A DNA stretch of 64,000 nt from Lentzea fradiae (GTDB lineage Bacteria; Actinomycetota; Actinomycetes; Mycobacteriales; Pseudonocardiaceae), in contig NZ_FNCC01000004.1 in the NCBI RefSeq assembly GCF_900100955.1, positions 186,001-250,000 on the forward strand, read 5' to 3'. The position numbers were made by a program, and so were the translations under genes. Shown piece by piece: positions 53,462-61,616 of the stretch (the stretch's first letter is position 1; each line of letters begins with the position of its first letter). A model generated the notes under the pieces. That model saw only the letters and a list, made by a program, of their open reading frames with translations. It was not told the DNA's origin and did no database searches.

Positions 53462-54096
53462 CCTGGATCTTCGAGAACTGGGCGAGGTTCTGGGAGGTCA
53501 CCGAGGTGCACCTGCGGCTCTCGGTCGTCCCGGTCGTCGTCGGGTTCCTCCTCGCCGTCCCGCTCGGCTGGTGGGCGAGCAGGTCTCCCACGGCCCGCAC
53601 GATCCTCTTCCCCCTGGCCAACATCCTCTTCACGGTCCCGTCGATCGCGCTGATCGTCATCACGCCGGTGCTGCTGGGCGTGAAGATCCTCGACGAGATC
53701 AACGTGATCGTGCCGCTGACCATCTACACCGTCGCGCTGATGGTGAGGTCGGTCGCGGACGCGCTCTCCGCCGTGCCGGGCCACGTGACGGCCGCGGCGA
53801 ACGCGATGGGCTTCCGGCCGCTGCGCCGGTTCCTCACCGTCGACTTCCCGCTGGCGCTGCCGGTCACCATCGCGGGCCTGCGCGTCGCGACCGTCTCCAA
53901 CATCAGCATGGTGAGCGTCGGCGCGCTGGTCGGCCTCGGCGGCTACGGCCAGCTCTTCACCGAGGGCTACCAGACCGACCACACCGAGAAGGTGCTCGCG
54001 GGACTGATCGGGACGGTCGTGCTCGCGGTCCTCGCGGACGGGTTGCTGCTGCTGGCCGGACGACTGCTCACGCCGTGGGCGAGGGCGGGGAGGTGA
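53458..54096 (+). CDS. osmolyte ABC transporter permease 1
   Basis: A 212-residue membrane protein of the OpuCB/ProW type, GTG 53458 overlapping the ATPase stop. About five or six membrane segments (VVPVVVGFLLAVPLGWW, IALIVITPVLLGVKI, VLAGLIGTVVLAVLADGLLL). The cytoplasmic EAA-like loop that contacts the ATPase is DALSAVPGHVTAAANAMGFRP and LRRFLTVDFPLALPVTIAGLR. A second permease follows, so the pore is a heterodimer. Confidence 0.88.
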   Translation: MTWIFENWARFWEVTEVHLRLSVVPVVVGFLLAVPLGWWASRSPTARTILFPLANILFTVPSIALIVITPVLLGVKILDEINVIVPLTIYTVALMVRSVADALSAVPGHVTAAANAMGFRPLRRFLTVDFPLALPVTIAGLRVATVSNISMVSVGALVGLGGYGQLFTEGYQTDHTEKVLAGLIGTVVLAVLADGLLLLAGRLLTPWARAGR

Positions 54097-54102
54097 GCTG
54101 AC

Positions 54103-54765
54103 GTGGGCTGGCTCTTCGACCCCGCGCACTGGTCCGGCACGACCGGCATCCCGGTGCGGATGGCGGAACACCTCGGCTACACGTTCGTCACGCTGCTGGT
54201 CGCCGCGCTGATCGCGATCCCGCTGGGCGCGTTCGTCGGTCACACCGGCCGGGGCGGGTTCCTGATCGTCGGCCTCTCCAACGCCCTGCGCGCCCTGCCG
54301 ACGACGGCCGTGCTGATCCTCGTCGTGCTGTGGGCGGGTCTCGGCGACTTCCCCGTCTACGTGGCCCTGGTGCTGCTGGCGATCCCGCCGATCATGGCGG
54401 GCACCTACGCGGGCGTCCGCGCCGTCGACCCGGTGACGGTCGACGCGGCGCGCGGCGTCGGCATGCGCGAGTCGGGCGTGCTGCTGCGCGTGGAGATCCC
54501 GAACGCGCTTCCCCTGGTCTACGGCGGTTTCCGCGGCGCCGCGCTGCAGGTGGTCGCCACCGCCACCATCGCCGCGTACACCGGTGCCGGCGGCCTCGGC
54601 AGGCTCGTCTTCGACGGCCTGGCACTGCAGGAGTTCGGACAGATGCTCGCCGGCGCGGTGCTCGTGGCACTGCTCGCCGTTCTCGTCGACCTGGCGTTCG
54701 CCGGCTTGCAACGGCTGACGGTCTCGCCAGGGCTGCGTCCAGCAGGAACCGGAGGAAAGAGATGA
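54103..54765 (+). CDS. osmolyte ABC transporter permease 2
   Basis: A 220-residue paralogue of the preceding permease. Membrane segments include FVTLLVAALIAIPLGAFVG, TTAVLILVVLWAGLGDF and VYVALVLLAIPPIMAGTYAG; the ATPase-contact loop is VDAARGVGMRESGVLLRVEI. GTG 54103 lies six bases after the first permease. Its stop overlaps the start of the binding-protein gene (ATGA). Confidence 0.88.
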   Translation: MGWLFDPAHWSGTTGIPVRMAEHLGYTFVTLLVAALIAIPLGAFVGHTGRGGFLIVGLSNALRALPTTAVLILVVLWAGLGDFPVYVALVLLAIPPIMAGTYAGVRAVDPVTVDAARGVGMRESGVLLRVEIPNALPLVYGGFRGAALQVVATATIAAYTGAGGLGRLVFDGLALQEFGQMLAGAVLVALLAVLVDLAFAGLQRLTVSPGLRPAGTGGKR

Positions 54766-55658
54766 AGCGCATCGCGACAGCCGTCGCCGCGGTCATGCTT
54801 TTGTCGGCGTGCGGTGGTGACCCGCTGACGGGCGGCGCCGACAACCCGGCACCCGTGGACACGATCGTGGTCGGGTCCGCGAACTTCACGGAGTCGCGCC
54901 TGCTCGCCGAGATCTACGCGGAAGCCTTGGCCGCCAAGGGCGTCAAGGTCTCCAAGAAGCTCAACATCGGCAACCGCGAGCTGTACTTCAAGGGCGTCCA
55001 GGACGGCTCGATCGACCTGATCCCCGAGTACAGCGGCGTGCTCCTCAAGCACGTCAACAAGGAAGCCCCCGAGGTAGGCGCCGACGAGGTGTACGCGGCG
55101 CTGAAGAAGGCCCTGCCGCAGCCCTTGATCGTGCTCGACAAGTCGGAGGCCGAGGACAAGGACGCCGTCGTCGTCACCAAGCAGGTGGCGGCGCAGTACA
55201 GCCTCAAGTCGATCGACGACCTCGTGCCGTACTGCAAGGACTTCGTCTTCGGCGGCCCCACCGAGTTCCAGAACCGCCCGGACGGGCTGCCGGGGCTGAA
55301 GGCCAAGTACAACTGCGAGTTCAAGGAGTTCAAGGCCCTCGACGTGGGCGGGCCGCTGACGGTCGCCGGGCTGAAGGACAACACGGTCCAGGCGGCTGAC
55401 CTGTTCACCACCGACGCCGCCATCAAGGCCAACGAGTTCGTGGTGCTCGAAGACCCCAAGAACGTGTTCGCCGCTCAGAACGTGCTGCCGTTGATCAACG
55501 AGAAGAAGGCTTCCCAGCAGGTTCGGGACGTCTTGAACGCCATCTCGAAGAAGCTCGACACGGAGACGTTGCTGGAGCTGAACGAGAAGCTGGCAGGGCC
55601 GGACAAGCCCGAGCCGGAGAAGGTCGCCAAGGAGTGGCTGGCTTCCGCCGGGATCTGA
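54762..55658 (+). CDS. osmolyte ABC transporter binding lipoprotein (OpuCC/OsmF-like)
   Basis: A 298-residue lipoprotein; signal MKRIATAVAAVMLLSAC with Cys17 lipidated. The mature domain has VGSANFTESRLLAEIYAEAL, DLIPEYSGVLLKHVNKE and ALKDNTVQAADLFTTDAA-like segments, the type II binding-protein pattern for glycine betaine, carnitine or choline. It captures the osmolyte outside and passes it to the two permeases. Order ATPase-permease-permease-binding protein differs from B. subtilis opuC (ATPase-permease-binding protein-permease). Confidence 0.9.
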   Translation: MKRIATAVAAVMLLSACGGDPLTGGADNPAPVDTIVVGSANFTESRLLAEIYAEALAAKGVKVSKKLNIGNRELYFKGVQDGSIDLIPEYSGVLLKHVNKEAPEVGADEVYAALKKALPQPLIVLDKSEAEDKDAVVVTKQVAAQYSLKSIDDLVPYCKDFVFGGPTEFQNRPDGLPGLKAKYNCEFKEFKALDVGGPLTVAGLKDNTVQAADLFTTDAAIKANEFVVLEDPKNVFAAQNVLPLINEKKASQQVRDVLNAISKKLDTETLLELNEKLAGPDKPEPEKVAKEWLASAGI

Positions 55659-55688
55659 TGTTCGCCGAGACCGCCGGCCCGCGGCCCC

Positions 55689-56654
55689 TCAGGGGTGCAG
55701 GTCGGCGGTCTTCGCTTGTACGGCGAAGTAGACGTAGTCGTCCTCGAAGCCCAGCGAGCGGTTCAGCCGGAGCATGGGCTCGTTCGCGGTGCTGGTGCGC
55801 GTCAGCACCTTCGTCACCCCGGTCAGGTTGTGCAGCATGCGCGCCTTGATCAGCCGGCCGAGCCCCTTGCCCCGATGAGCGGGCAGCACGGCGGTGTGCA
55901 GCTGGACCGCGACCGTGGGGTCGACGCCCTGCCGCTCCACGACGGTGACACCCGCCGGTGCGTCGTCGTGCAGCAGGAGCACCACCCAGCGTTCCTTCCC
56001 CGCCGCCGAGCTCGCGGCTTCGGCGGCACGCACCCCTTCGACCGTGTTCCTCGCGGCGTCGAGCGTCGTCTCGCCGAACGGCGCGTCCGTGATCGAGTTC
56101 AGCGCGTCGGCACAAGCCCCGACGAACTCGTCCGGCGCCGAGCCCTTCCACGTGACGAGCCGGTATCCGGCGGGAGGCGCGCCGACGTGCGGCAGGGAGA
56201 AGCCTTCCAGGCGCTGGCTGGTCATCGAGGTCACGACGCGGAACCCGCGAGCAGCGGCGAAGTGCTCGGCCGGGCTGCCGCGGAACACGCTCCACGACTC
56301 GATCACGGTCCGCCCGTCCAGCAGCGCGGGAACTCCGCGAAGCAGCGCCGTGCCGACGCCCCGGCGGCGACGAGACGGCAGCACGACAACGGTGACCAGC
56401 GCGAGATGCGCGTTCGCCGCCGCCACGGAGACCTGCACCTGGGCGTACCCGATGATCCGGCCGGCCTCGCGGGCGACCACGAACCGGGCCGGTTCGAACC
56501 CCAGCTCGTCCCGGTGGCTCCACAGGGCCGCGCAGGCGTCGTAGGACGGAGGTTCCTTGCCGGGCTTGTTCTCGACGGCCCAGGCCGACACCACCTCGTG
56601 CAGATCCCGCCGGTCCTCTTCCGAAGCCGTCGCGAACTCGAGCCGCTCGATCAC
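55689..56654 (-). CDS. tandem-GNAT acetyltransferase
   Basis: A 321-residue protein with two GNAT domains. N-terminal motif A is LVTVVVLPSRRRRGVGTALLRGV, C-terminal motif A LHTAVLPAHRGKGLGRLIKARML followed by LRLNRSLGFEDDYVYF. Proteins of this layout include mycothiol synthase-like enzymes and streptothricin-type acetyltransferases; the substrate is unknown. GTG 56654 has GGAGG seven bases upstream. It converges on the ABC operon with a 30-base gap. Confidence 0.88.
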   Translation of the reverse strand: MIERLEFATASEEDRRDLHEVVSAWAVENKPGKEPPSYDACAALWSHRDELGFEPARFVVAREAGRIIGYAQVQVSVAAANAHLALVTVVVLPSRRRRGVGTALLRGVPALLDGRTVIESWSVFRGSPAEHFAAARGFRVVTSMTSQRLEGFSLPHVGAPPAGYRLVTWKGSAPDEFVGACADALNSITDAPFGETTLDAARNTVEGVRAAEAASSAAGKERWVVLLLHDDAPAGVTVVERQGVDPTVAVQLHTAVLPAHRGKGLGRLIKARMLHNLTGVTKVLTRTSTANEPMLRLNRSLGFEDDYVYFAVQAKTADLHP

Positions 56655-56811
56655 GCCCGCACCTCCGCCATGGAACCGATTCAACCGAGGCTGGGCGGTT
56701 CTGCCCAGCCTCGGGTGCGTTCTCGCTGGACCGGCTGTGCAACTGCGGTTCGCGAGGGCTCCGTCCTTCCGCTTCCGCGTGGCGAGATCCTGGCGGCGGT
56801 GATCGGGCGGG

Positions 56812-57174
56812 CTACCGCGCGATGTGCCGTTCGATCGCCTCGAAGATGTCGCAGTCGGTTTGCTGCCACCAGCTGGGCATGTCGTTCCAGTCCGGGACGT
56901 GGCTGGGCTTGGGGTCGGCGACGTTGCGGTAGATCTGCACGAGCCAGCAGGTGGCGACGAACCGGCCCTTCTGCTCGCGGGTCAAGCCCGTGACACCGTC
57001 TCCAGCCTCGATGAACGCCACGACCTGGTCGTAGGTCGCGGTCGCGCTGGCCTTCTCCCAGTCATCGGTGTCGTCCCACGGCTTGACGTAGCTGTCCTTG
57101 GGCGTGCCGGGGAAGTGCTTGGTGACGCCTGCGATCCAGGCTTCACGGAACACGCGACCGCGGTCGTCCTGCAC
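56812..57174 (-). CDS. hypothetical protein next to the XRE-TPR regulator
   Basis: A 120-residue Trp-rich acidic protein (GTG 57174, AGGAGA upstream). It begins MQDDRGRVFREAWIAGVTKH and ends DWNDMPSWWQQTDCDIFEAI. It is predicted helical, soluble, and has no known motif. It lies 14 bases after the XRE-TPR gene on the same strand and is probably cotranscribed with it, which hints at a partner of that regulator or its pathway. No function is assigned. Confidence 0.7.
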   Translation of the reverse strand: MQDDRGRVFREAWIAGVTKHFPGTPKDSYVKPWDDTDDWEKASATATYDQVVAFIEAGDGVTGLTREQKGRFVATCWLVQIYRNVADPKPSHVPDWNDMPSWWQQTDCDIFEAIERHIAR

Positions 57175-57188
57175 TTGGTTCTCCTGTC

Positions 57189-58556
57189 CTATCGGGTGTT
57201 CGACGCTGGTGCCAACGCCTTGATCTCACCGCTCAGCCGCTGTACCTGCTTGTCGCCGAGCATCGGCACGAGGTGGCGCTGAAGACTGCCGAGCTTGCGG
57301 CGGATGTAGTCGGAACTCGTGGTCACGGCGTCGGCCAGGGCCGTGCTGGCGTGGGCCATCACCTGGTCCCGGTCTCGCCGGTCGGCGCCGATGATCGCGA
57401 GATCGACGTGCACACCGGCGCGTCGGCGGGGAGAAAGCTTGTGCCGCAGCGCTTTTGCCAGCTCCTCTTCTGCCAGGAGGTGCCGGCCGAGAGTCGCATA
57501 GCAGGTGCCACGTTGCTCTGGGAGTCGTGAGCCGTCGAACCGCAACCACCCTCCGTTCTGGAGGGCTCCGGCCAGTCCGCGGACTTCTTCGGCCTTGTCC
57601 AGGGCCCGCTGGCAGGAGGACAGGTCACCCAAGCCCGCGAAGGTCTCAGCCTGAACCGCCGCGACCCAATGCCGAGTCGAGAGACCGGGGTGACCACGGC
57701 GGGCAAGTCCGGCGGCGAGTTCCAACATCGGTGCCGCGCTGGCGAAGCGGCGCTCGTAGACCGACAGGAACGAATGCCGTGTCAGCGCGCACGCCCACAG
57801 GTCGAAGTCGCCGGCCGCTTCGGCGTGGCGCGCGGCGAGGTCGTAGCTGTCCGCAGCCAGCGTGTAATCGTCGCCGTCGAAATGGATCTCGCCCTTGAGC
57901 TGGTAGAGGTCGCTGGCGGACGCGGCGATCCGCTGCATGGCGGCGGGCCCGTGACCACGCTCGAGTTCCGTGGTCAGGACGCCAAGTTGGCTGCGGACGA
58001 GCGGAAGCACCTCGGATTTCGAGGCGGCACTCGCGTAGATCGTCCAGAGAGCGGCGTTGAACTGCGCGTAGTCCGCGTCGTCGGTATCAGCTGGACGGTC
58101 GGTAGCGGGGTGCAGTGCGAGCATGGCGGCGACCATGCCGGCCATGCGGAGCGCTTCGCGACGCTGCATGTCGTCAATCTCCGGGGGATCCGGCTGGCGG
58201 TGGGGACCGGGTGCCAGCTCAGGGTCGTCGAGACTCTGGTCGTGACCGCCTGGTTCAAGCCGGTCTTCGCTTGGAAACTGCTCCCTGAACGCCTCGCCCG
58301 TTCCGGGTGCCACTTCCCAGTCTGCCGTGACATCGGGCGTACGTGCACCACTGGGCACCCAGTCGATCATGGAGTCGAGCTGCTGCCTCGTGACGCGCAG
58401 TACCTTCGCGAGCTTCGACCGCTTCCAAGGCTGAGGTTTGCGCTCGCCCGCTTCCCACCGCTGAACAGTGCGGGTGTCGACATCGACCTCCTCGGCCAGA
58501 CCCTCCTGAGTGAAGTAGAGCTGGAGGCGTCGCACCGCAATCGGGTGCTCGTTCAT
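57189..58556 (-). CDS. XRE-family regulator with TPR-like domain
   Basis: A 455-residue protein from ATG 58556. Helix-turn-helix at residues ~8-60 (LYFTQEGLAEEVDVDTRTVQRWEAGERKPQPW), a linker, then from ~150 a series of helical pairs like TPR units (YTLAADSYDLAARHAEAAGDF, SCQRALDKAEEVRGLAGAL, HLLAEEELAKALRHKLSP). This plan is common among actinomycete regulators that may sense a peptide. It is divergent from the 150-residue unknown gene; direct repeats 22 bases apart lie between them. Confidence 0.85.
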   Translation of the reverse strand: MNEHPIAVRRLQLYFTQEGLAEEVDVDTRTVQRWEAGERKPQPWKRSKLAKVLRVTRQQLDSMIDWVPSGARTPDVTADWEVAPGTGEAFREQFPSEDRLEPGGHDQSLDDPELAPGPHRQPDPPEIDDMQRREALRMAGMVAAMLALHPATDRPADTDDADYAQFNAALWTIYASAASKSEVLPLVRSQLGVLTTELERGHGPAAMQRIAASASDLYQLKGEIHFDGDDYTLAADSYDLAARHAEAAGDFDLWACALTRHSFLSVYERRFASAAPMLELAAGLARRGHPGLSTRHWVAAVQAETFAGLGDLSSCQRALDKAEEVRGLAGALQNGGWLRFDGSRLPEQRGTCYATLGRHLLAEEELAKALRHKLSPRRRAGVHVDLAIIGADRRDRDQVMAHASTALADAVTTSSDYIRRKLGSLQRHLVPMLGDKQVQRLSGEIKALAPASNTR

Positions 58557-58634
58557 CGCTACCGCGCCTCCCGATGCCGTTCGTGGTCCTCATTGATTGC
58601 GTTTCCGCTGTTCAGACCGTGTCGTGCCGTGTGG

Positions 58635-58667
58635 ATGCCGTGGTCCTGTCGTGTCCATGCCGTGGTC
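58635..58667. repeat. ATGCCGTGGTC direct repeats in the XRE promoter
   Basis: The 11-mer occurs at 58635-58645 and 58657-58667, 22 bases apart (two helical turns), with related CCGTG words just before (58617, 58626). The site is between divergent starts at 58556 and 58739, a likely operator of the XRE-TPR regulator. Confidence 0.45.
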
Positions 58668-58738
58668 TGTGCACCCGGTTACCGGTTGTGTACAGCATGC
58701 GACGTGATTCAGGTCTCAAGATAGCCAAGGGAGCTGTG

Positions 58739-59191
58739 ATGACCAGCATGGATGCCCGAACCATCGCCCTACTGGATGATGAATGCGTCGATGCGCCCTC
58801 CTTGGCGCTCGGCATCCCGCACTCCGCGGAGATCACCCGAGCATGTGATTTCGCGCTGGGTGGCGCCATGCGGGAGATCGTCGCCGTCGTCGTGGCCGCT
58901 GAGAGCCCTGCCGGACTTCTGGCTGGTGCGCTCGACACACTGGCCGCGCATCTGCCACCTGCGGACGGAACAACCGTGTGCCGGTTGTGCTCCACACAGT
59001 TCTGGCCGTGCGCTCGGTTCGATGAGGCGGCGCGTCACATCGAGAGGCGTGGTGTCGCCGTCAGACCTTTTGTGCCGCTGGATCTGCATCCACAGCTCTG
59101 GCCTTCCGTCTTTTCCGAATCCGCCTCGGTTCGACCACGAGACGCGGGCGCGCAGCCGGCGACCTCTTTCACTTTCGAAGCAAGTACCTGA
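58739..59191 (+). CDS. hypothetical protein of the XRE cluster
   Basis: A 150-residue protein from ATG 58739 with AAGGGAG upstream. It begins MTSMDARTIALLDDECVDAP and has a middle CxxC pair (VCRLCSTQFWPC) followed by ERRGVAVRPFVPLDLHPQLW. The helical front (EIVAVVVAAESPAGLLAGALDTL) is amphipathic. No family is recognised. It is divergent from the XRE-TPR gene and upstream of the frameshifted small gene and the Cys-tailed protein, all on the same strand and likely one operon. Confidence 0.65.
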   Translation: MTSMDARTIALLDDECVDAPSLALGIPHSAEITRACDFALGGAMREIVAVVVAAESPAGLLAGALDTLAAHLPPADGTTVCRLCSTQFWPCARFDEAARHIERRGVAVRPFVPLDLHPQLWPSVFSESASVRPRDAGAQPATSFTFEAST

Positions 59192-59206
59192 TCACCGGAG
59201 AACTAC

Positions 59207-59409
59207 GTGCCCTGGTACCTCGCCACCACTGCGGACCATGACACGCACTTCGCCATTTCAGCGGGGGCAGCGTCGAGTCGCTGTGTCGCAGGACCTTCCG
59301 TCCCTACTTCGAGCTTCCCGGGAGACCGCTCGACCCGCTTCAAATCTGCGATGTGTGTCTCGCAGAACGGCGGTTGGTGACGTCGGTTCCCGTTGCGCCA
59401 CGACGGTGA
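59207..59409 (+). pseudogene. small CxxC protein gene broken by a one-base deletion in a G run
   Basis: From GTG 59207 (GGAG six bases upstream) the frame reads MPWYLATTADHDTHFAISAG and then, in the -1 frame, SVESLCRRTFRPYFELPGRP and LDPLQICDVCLAERRLV to a stop at 59409. Each part looks like one real protein; they join cleanly if the G run at 59263-59267 had six instead of five G. As given, frame one stops at 59380 after 57 codons. The restored protein would be about 67 residues with Cys and CxxC, perhaps zinc-binding. It is either a true frameshift or a sequencing error. Confidence 0.6.
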
Positions 59410-59532
59410 ACCACTACGCCCGTCCACGCTCGATCACCACCGTTCTGGTGGCCCCTGACTGGTGTGCTCTCGCAGCACACCGAAAGCCGCGATCGAACGC
59501 GGCCCGGAGAACCGCACTTGAAGGAGACCAGT

Positions 59533-59976
59533 ATGTCCACTGCATTGAGCCTGCGCGATCCGCGGACATGTGTGCCCGCTGAGGTGTGGGACCGCGAGGT
59601 CCGGCTGCTCATGCGTGACCACGAGATGGATCGCGACCTGGCCGAACGCACTTTCGGCCAGACTGTCGCGTATCTCGTGGTCGCGGGTGAGAACCCGGAC
59701 ATCCCGATGGGACCGACGCCGGCAGTCGACAAGGGCGTCCACAGTTTCACTCTCGACACACCCCACTACTTCGCGTTCTGCGAGGAGAACGCCGGCCGCT
59801 ACATCCACCACATCCCGCACCTGCCTGAGGACGGTGCGGCGGGACCGCTCCTGCTGAGCACGACGATCCAGGCCATTCGCGCGGCCGGGTTCACGCTCGA
59901 CGCCGAACTGTGGAATGCGCAGTCCGTCGACTGCAACCAGTGCTATGTGGGTTGCCACGACAGCCCCGGCAAGTGA
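59533..59976 (+). CDS. small protein with conserved Cys-rich tail (glycine-rich-domain-like family)
   Basis: A 147-residue protein from ATG 59533 (AAGGAGA upstream). Conserved-looking segments are LRDPRTCVPAEVWDREVRLL, AERTFGQTVAYLVVAGENP and VHSFTLDTPHYFAFC with IHHIPHLPED; the C-terminus DCNQCYVGCHDS has three closely spaced Cys that could bind metal or be modified. Related actinomycete proteins exist and are usually labelled only as hypothetical or glycine-rich-domain proteins. It lies within the XRE cluster and before a methyltransferase. Confidence 0.7.
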   Translation: MSTALSLRDPRTCVPAEVWDREVRLLMRDHEMDRDLAERTFGQTVAYLVVAGENPDIPMGPTPAVDKGVHSFTLDTPHYFAFCEENAGRYIHHIPHLPEDGAAGPLLLSTTIQAIRAAGFTLDAELWNAQSVDCNQCYVGCHDSPGK

Positions 59977-60002
59977 CGCGCGCTGCCACAACCGCTGCTA
60001 CC

Positions 60003-60040
60003 GTCCCTCGTTCCGCTTCTCTGAGCGCGGAACGAGGGAC
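60003..60040 (+). terminator. 14-bp hairpin between the Cys-tailed protein and the methyltransferase
   Basis: Arms 60003-60016 and 60027-60040 are perfect complements with a 10-base loop, 27 bases after the stop and 20 bases before the next start. It could end the cluster's transcript or reduce read-through into the methyltransferase gene. Confidence 0.6.
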
Positions 60041-60059
60041 CCGCACGAAGGGATGGCCG

Positions 60060-60695
60060 GTGAGCAGCCCCCAAGCAGAGATCTGGGAGCGGTACGCCGC
60101 GAAGTACACCCCGCGGCGCACCGTCAACGCCGCAGGTGCGGCGACCTGGCTCAACTGGACCCAGTACCCGGACCACGGTCCTGACGAGTCCGTGCTCGGC
60201 GACGTTCGCGGCAGGCGGGTGCTGGAACTGGGCTCCGGTGCCGGGGCCAACCTCGCGCACCTCGCCACCCTCGGCGCGACCTGCACCGGCGTCGACCTCG
60301 CGCCCAGCCGTGCCGATGTCGCCCACCGCACCTGGGGCCACCTCGGTGAGCTGGAGTTCGTCACCGCTGATGCGGTCGACTACCTCAGCGAGGTGAGCAC
60401 GATGTTCGACGTGGTCTACTCGATCTTCGGCGCGGTGTGGTTCACCGACCCGCGGGTCCTGTTCCCGCTGGTGCGGAAGAAGATGAACGACGGCGGCATC
60501 TTCGCGTTCTCACAGCCTCCTGCCACTCCTCAGCGGGACGAGGCTGGACAGGTGGTCCGGCAACAGCATCTCGCCGTTCCGTTGTGGCGTGGACATCTCT
60601 GCGCGGCGGGGTTCGGCGAGATCGTGGTGGAGACGATCGACGCCCCCGTGGCGGGGAAGCCTGGAACAGTGCTCATCTCCGCACGCGCGGCATAG
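60060..60695 (+). CDS. class I SAM-dependent methyltransferase of the XRE cluster
   Basis: A 211-residue methyltransferase from GTG 60060, with AAGGGATG upstream. Motif I is VLELGSGAGANLAHLATLGA, then TGVDLAPSRADVAH, FVTADAVDYL and the motif IV region DVVYSIFGAVWFTDP. Near the end, VAVPLWRGHLCAAGF-like sequence may shape the substrate site. It closes the cluster, so it could modify the Cys-tailed protein's product or a small molecule; this is speculative. Confidence 0.85.
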   Translation: MSSPQAEIWERYAAKYTPRRTVNAAGAATWLNWTQYPDHGPDESVLGDVRGRRVLELGSGAGANLAHLATLGATCTGVDLAPSRADVAHRTWGHLGELEFVTADAVDYLSEVSTMFDVVYSIFGAVWFTDPRVLFPLVRKKMNDGGIFAFSQPPATPQRDEAGQVVRQQHLAVPLWRGHLCAAGFGEIVVETIDAPVAGKPGTVLISARAA

Positions 60696-60718
60696 TTCGG
60701 CTCAGGGCCCTGTGCGGG

Positions 60719-61504
60719 TCAGCCCGACGCCGGGTGGCCACCGATCCGGGCCGTCAGCTCGTCCGCTGCCTTGCGGACCTCCTTGGCCAGATCCGGCCAG
60801 GTCTGGCCGCACGGGGTGTCGCACAGGTGGCGGAACGTCAGGGTGATCGCGGCGATCGGGCGTTCGCCGTGGTCGAAGACCGGGGCCGCCACCGAGGCGA
60901 AGCCGACCGTGACGAAGCTGTCCTCCACCGCCCAGCCCTGGCGGCGTTCCGCGGTCAGGACGCGGCGTAGCGCCGGGAGGTTGTGCGGGCCTCGGCCGGT
61001 GCGGTCCACGAACGACTCGACGGACGGGAAGAGGGCTCTGACCTGGGCCGGGGGGAGGTGCGCAAGCATCGCCCTGCCGGAGGCCGTCAGGTGGGCGGGG
61101 AGGCGGACGCCCACGTCGGAGACGATCGACTGGGGTTGTCTCGGTTGTTCCCGTACCAGGTACAGGGCCTCCGGGCCGTGGAGTACACCCAGATGCGCCA
61201 CCTTTTCCATCCGATCGGCCAGGCGTCGCAACAGCGGGCGAGCCAGGCGTTCGAGGGGGTCGTGGCGCAGGTAGGCGGAGCCCAGCTCGAAGGAGGCCAC
61301 GCCCAGGCCGTAGCGCTTCTCCTCGGGGAAGTGCGTGGCGAAGCCTGCCTCGGTGAGTTCCGAGAGCAGGTGGTAGGTCGTTGACCTGGGTAGATTCAGC
61401 TCGCGCGCCACCGACGCCGCGGAGACCGGCCCTGGTCTGCCCGCCAGCAGCCGCAGGACCGCCAGTCCTCGCCGCAGCGCGGGAACGTCACTGCTGCTGC
61501 CCAC
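60719..61504 (-). CDS. IclR-family transcriptional regulator
   Basis: A 261-residue regulator from GTG 61504 (ATG 61534 is possible). N-terminal winged helix (RRGLAVLRLLAGRPGPVSAA, LNLPRSTTYHLLSELTEAGF) and C-terminal effector domain (RLADRMEKVAHLGVLHG, LTASGRAMLAHL, GWAVEDSFVTVGFASVAAPV, AAITLTFR). IclR proteins control catabolic genes. The histidine ammonia-lyase gene 1.7 kb away is a possible target, but the sigma-factor pair lies between them. Confidence 0.88.
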   Translation of the reverse strand: MGSSSDVPALRRGLAVLRLLAGRPGPVSAASVARELNLPRSTTYHLLSELTEAGFATHFPEEKRYGLGVASFELGSAYLRHDPLERLARPLLRRLADRMEKVAHLGVLHGPEALYLVREQPRQPQSIVSDVGVRLPAHLTASGRAMLAHLPPAQVRALFPSVESFVDRTGRGPHNLPALRRVLTAERRQGWAVEDSFVTVGFASVAAPVFDHGERPIAAITLTFRHLCDTPCGQTWPDLAKEVRKAADELTARIGGHPASG

Positions 61505-61616
61505 GCGGTGATTTTCCCACGTGATCCAGCCCACGCCGTTACTACTTCAGGGCAGACTCAACAGAACAGGCCCGAGCTGCGTCATAGGGGTGTGACGGTT
61601 TTGAAGGGGGTCGGGA

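Noticed and set aside
58574-58738. longer start for the 150-residue gene
   Set aside because: The extension overlaps the divergent promoter with its direct repeats, and ATG 58739 has a proper ribosome site.
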